Below are positions 61,650 through 64,000 of a stretch of 64,000 bases of DNA, one piece after another; the stretch's first letter is position 1; each line of letters starts with the position of its first letter. This DNA is from Clavaria fumosa (lineage: Eukaryota; Basidiomycota; Agaricomycetes; Agaricales; Clavariaceae), in contig OX637805.1 of assembly GCA_951802425.1 (NCBI GenBank), positions 1,736,001 through 1,800,000 of the forward strand, given 5' to 3'. A program made the translations under genes and the position numbers. The notes below the pieces were generated by a model that was given only the letters and a program-made list of their open reading frames with translations, searched no databases and was not told the origin of the DNA.

Positions 61650-61722
61650 GACTCCATAGCTCAGTGGTTAGAGCAAATGATTGCAGATCATGAGGTCCCG
61701 TGTTCAAATCACGGTGGGGTCT
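61650..61722 (+). tRNA. tRNA-Cys (anticodon GCA)
   Basis: A 73-nt cloverleaf without intron. Acceptor GACTCCA pairs with TGGGGTC (one G-U). D-arm GCTC/GAGC, anticodon arm AATGA-TTGCAGA-TCATG with anticodon GCA (one mismatch at the top of the stem), variable AGGTC, and T-arm CCGTG-TTCAAAT-CACGG. The internal A box (TAGCTCAGTGG) and B box (GTTCAAATC) are present. A T-run follows. Confidence 0.92.
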
Positions 61723-61723
61723 C

Positions 61724-61730
61724 TTTTTTT
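61724..61730 (+). terminator. RNA polymerase III terminator
   Basis: Seven Ts start two bases after the tRNA-Cys 3' end, with a second T-run at 61735-61741. This is the standard pol III stop. Confidence 0.85.
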
Positions 61731-61953
61731 CTACTTTTTTTCTTTTGGTTTTTGCAAATTCGATGTCCTAGAATTATAAATACAAGCCCAATAGTTCAAA
61801 CACGGGCATTGGAGCTCATCATGCAGCGAGTATATTGACGAGAGAAACCTGACTGCGAGTCGATGGAGACTTCGATTGTACCACCGCGAAGTTGTGCGAA
61901 CGCGTCAGCACTGAGACGCGTGGCTGAAACTCTAAGCTCGACGATCTACCACC

Positions 61954-63730
61954 ATGGCTGCCGACGTAGTGATGAAACCTACAGACACTCCCAATTCTAA
62001 TGGCAAAGATACCGCAGATGCAGAAAAGAAAGAGCAAGAAGAAACCAAACCCATACCTTTGTCGCCTGCTGCAGAAATCAAGGCGAATATCTCGTTCTTA
62101 GAGCGAGCGGTGACAACTCTCGAGCCGCGCTTCACCCACCGTGTCCTGCGTACTCTCACGTCTTTGAGGAAGCGCTTGGACGATCGAGTCTTGAGGGAAG
62201 CCGTCACGGACGTTTGTCCTCCAGGTTTCTTTTTACGCTTTGGTGTATGACTCGGCCTTGACATTCGATGTAGGTTCCTCTGCTAAAGCGGCTCTGCTCT
62301 CATGGCTGCCAGAAGCTCCTGCAGCTGATGAGTCGATGAATGTCGATCCAGCGCAGACATCCACCTCGATGCCATCACCTCCCACCGAGTTGTTGCCGGA
62401 GGCGGAGATCTACCTCCGTCTTCTTATCCTTCACTATCTGCTCACTTCTCCTTCAACATATCCAAAAGCCATGGAGTTGGCTCACCAGACTGTAGAAAGG
62501 ATGCAAAGCCTGAATAGACGAAGCATGGATCCAATCGCTGCCAAAGTTTGGTATGCAGTGGAGAGGACCCACGAGCTCGCCGGTGAACTTGCGAATGCGC
62601 GTCCGTGAGTGATCTGCTGAATTTCGAATAACACCTCATAACTCCGCTCTCCAGACTGTTCCTCGTTGCCCAGCGCACCGCGTCTTTACGTCACGACGAC
62701 GATACCCAAGCGTCCTTGATTAACCGCCTGCTCCGCAACTACGTACACTACAACCTATACGATCAAGCTGACAAACTTGTCGCGAAATCGACCTTTCCTA
62801 CCTCTGCTGGCAATCCCGAGTTTGCCCGCTACCATTACTATTTAGGTCGGATCAAAGCCGTTCAGCTCAACTATACGGAGGCCCACATTAACCTGCAGCA
62901 GGCGATTCGTCGTGCGCCTCCTCCAAAGACGGCTCCTGGGTTCTACCAGGCTGTGCACAAGCTCTTCGTGGTGGTTGAATTGCTTATGGGCGACATTCCC
63001 GAGCGGAGCTTATTCAGACATCCGGTCCTTGAGAAGGCGCTGGGCGCATACTTCGATATCGTCAAAGGTAAGCGATTCATTTAGCTCTAGGCACGTCTCT
63101 AGTGTCTGGAGAGTTTGACTGACAAAGCTTGCTTCTAGCTGTTCGCACTGGCTCCTTGTCCCAGTTCCAAATTACGCTGACAGAACACGCCGCCCGCTTT
63201 GAGGCTGATAAAACGTATACGCTCATCGTCCGGCTCCGGCAGAACGTCATCAAGACGGGGATACGCCGTCTCTCCCTCTCATACTCGCGCATATCACTGC
63301 GAGACATCTGCGTCAAACTGCACCTGGACTCCGAGGAGGATGCAGAATACATCGTCGGCAAGGCGATCCGGGACGGGGTCATCGAGGGCCGGATCAACCA
63401 CGAGAAAGGGTGGATGGAGTGCGGAGGTCAGAAGGGCGGGTATGGACCGGAGGTCAGCGAGGTGTTCTCGAGGCGCATCGCGTACTGCCTCGAGCTGCAT
63501 AACCAAAGCGTCAAGGTGACGTCTTTTATCTTTCCGAGTGGTGTCTACACTGTCTATCCGCTGACGTCGCTGACACGATAAACTTCCAGGCCATGCGTTA
63601 TCCTCTCAATGCTCATCGGAAAGAACTCGCCGCGGCGGAGGACGCGCGGGAACGGGAGAAGGAGTTGGCCAAAGGAATACAAGAGGGGGAACTTGATAAT
63701 GGTGACGGCAGCATGGGAGGTGATTTCTAG
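61954..63730 (+). CDS. RPN3: 26S proteasome regulatory subunit Rpn3, 510 aa
   Basis: Non-ATPase lid subunit (PSMD3) of the 19S regulatory particle. Five exons (61954-62224, 62274-62604, 62655-63067, 63139-63515, 63590-63730) sum to 1533 nt. After a charged N-terminus come LERAVTTLEPRFTHRVLRTLTSLRKRL and the TPR-like helices (LFLVAQRTASLRHDD; YDQADKLVAKS; FARYHYYLGRIKAVQLNYTEAHINLQQAIRRAP). The PCI domain follows (LRQNVIKTGIRRLSLSYSRISLRDICVKL; AEYIVGKAIRDGVIEGRINHEKG). The C-terminus has ALNAHRKELAAAEDARERE-like helices characteristic of Rpn3. All parts of the family are present. Confidence 0.96.
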
Positions 63731-64000
63731 AGGACCCTGTCATCGTCCCATCCTCATGCCCGTCCGCCGCCCCCCAAGTTGCTATCGAGACCAGTGCAAT
63801 GAGAAAATTGTTATAAACCGTATCTTTAAGCGGATGACCATTCCTCTGTCAGATTCTAGAAAAATAAATTATAAAGAAGCCAGGTGATTTTTTGTTGAGA
63901 ATAAGCCTCACTTTGCAAGTGCCTCTCCATTGTATTACTTGTGTCTGTGGAAGATATACAGTAGGTCCTTCTCCTTTTCTAGACTAATTACAGAATGGCG

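Overview
The window looks like nuclear DNA of a filamentous basidiomycete, most likely an Agaricomycete. Genes are split by many introns of about 43-76 nt with GT-AG ends and CTAAC/CTGAC-like branch sites. Exons are often tiny (3, 6, 10, 13 and 21 nt). The protein families fit: a Fus3/Kss1 MAPK, a DUF6699 protein, a WW-bearing Sec24, CSC1-type channels and single-pass membrane proteins with Ser/Thr-rich stalks. I rebuilt 26 coding models by hand. In every spliced model the exon lengths sum to a multiple of three. One tRNA gene (Cys, GCA) is present. I saw no rRNA, no CRISPR array and no recognisable intact transposon.

Layout. 2.3-9.9 kb: MAPK (-), RmlD/MAT2B-like reductase (-), single-pass membrane protein (+). 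9.9-18.7 kb: SEC24 (-), ATP10 (-), histone H2A (+), Mgr3-like TPR protein (+), MIX17 (-). 18.9-22.6 kb: a mitochondrial-looking orphan (+), SEC62 (-), a small PIP-box ORF (+). 22.6-24.0 kb: a diverged non-coding duplication. 24.0-27.9 kb: TPR-SET protein (+), LSM8 (-), TPT-family transporter (+). 29.8-32.2 kb: a small Ala/Gly-rich protein (+) and a DUF6699 protein (+). 32.8-40.1 kb: SWI3/RSC8-like subunit (-) and a mitochondrial-type organellar protein (+) sharing a 104 bp promoter, then a second single-pass membrane protein (-). 41.0-48.2 kb: RPS28 (-) and CSC1-like channel (+) sharing a 278 bp promoter, then a FYVE-SAP-SAP-RING protein (-). 51.8-54.0 kb: C2H2 factor (-). 56.9-64.0 kb: SEC20 (-), SWP1 (-), tRNA-Cys (+), RPN3 (+). 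The longer gaps (27.8-29.8, 48.2-51.9, 54.0-56.9 and 58.1-60.5 kb) show no gene I can support.

Functional themes. Four early-secretory genes (SEC24, SEC62, SEC20, SWP1) lie within 64 kb, and five genes have mitochondrial or mitochondrial-looking products (ATP10, MIX17, Mgr3-like, the 698-aa protein, the orphan). They are not in operons, and whether the clustering means anything is unknown. The most interesting observation is a WW domain fused to the N-terminus of Sec24, together with two membrane proteins in the same window whose cytosolic tails carry PPxY (PPAY) motifs, the classical ligand of class I WW domains. Other notable points are introns placed at or inside initiator codons (CSC1, H2A, RPS28), a GC-AG intron in the SWI3-like gene, an HDDL tail on Sec20, and a CARP-like FYVE-RING architecture in a fungus.
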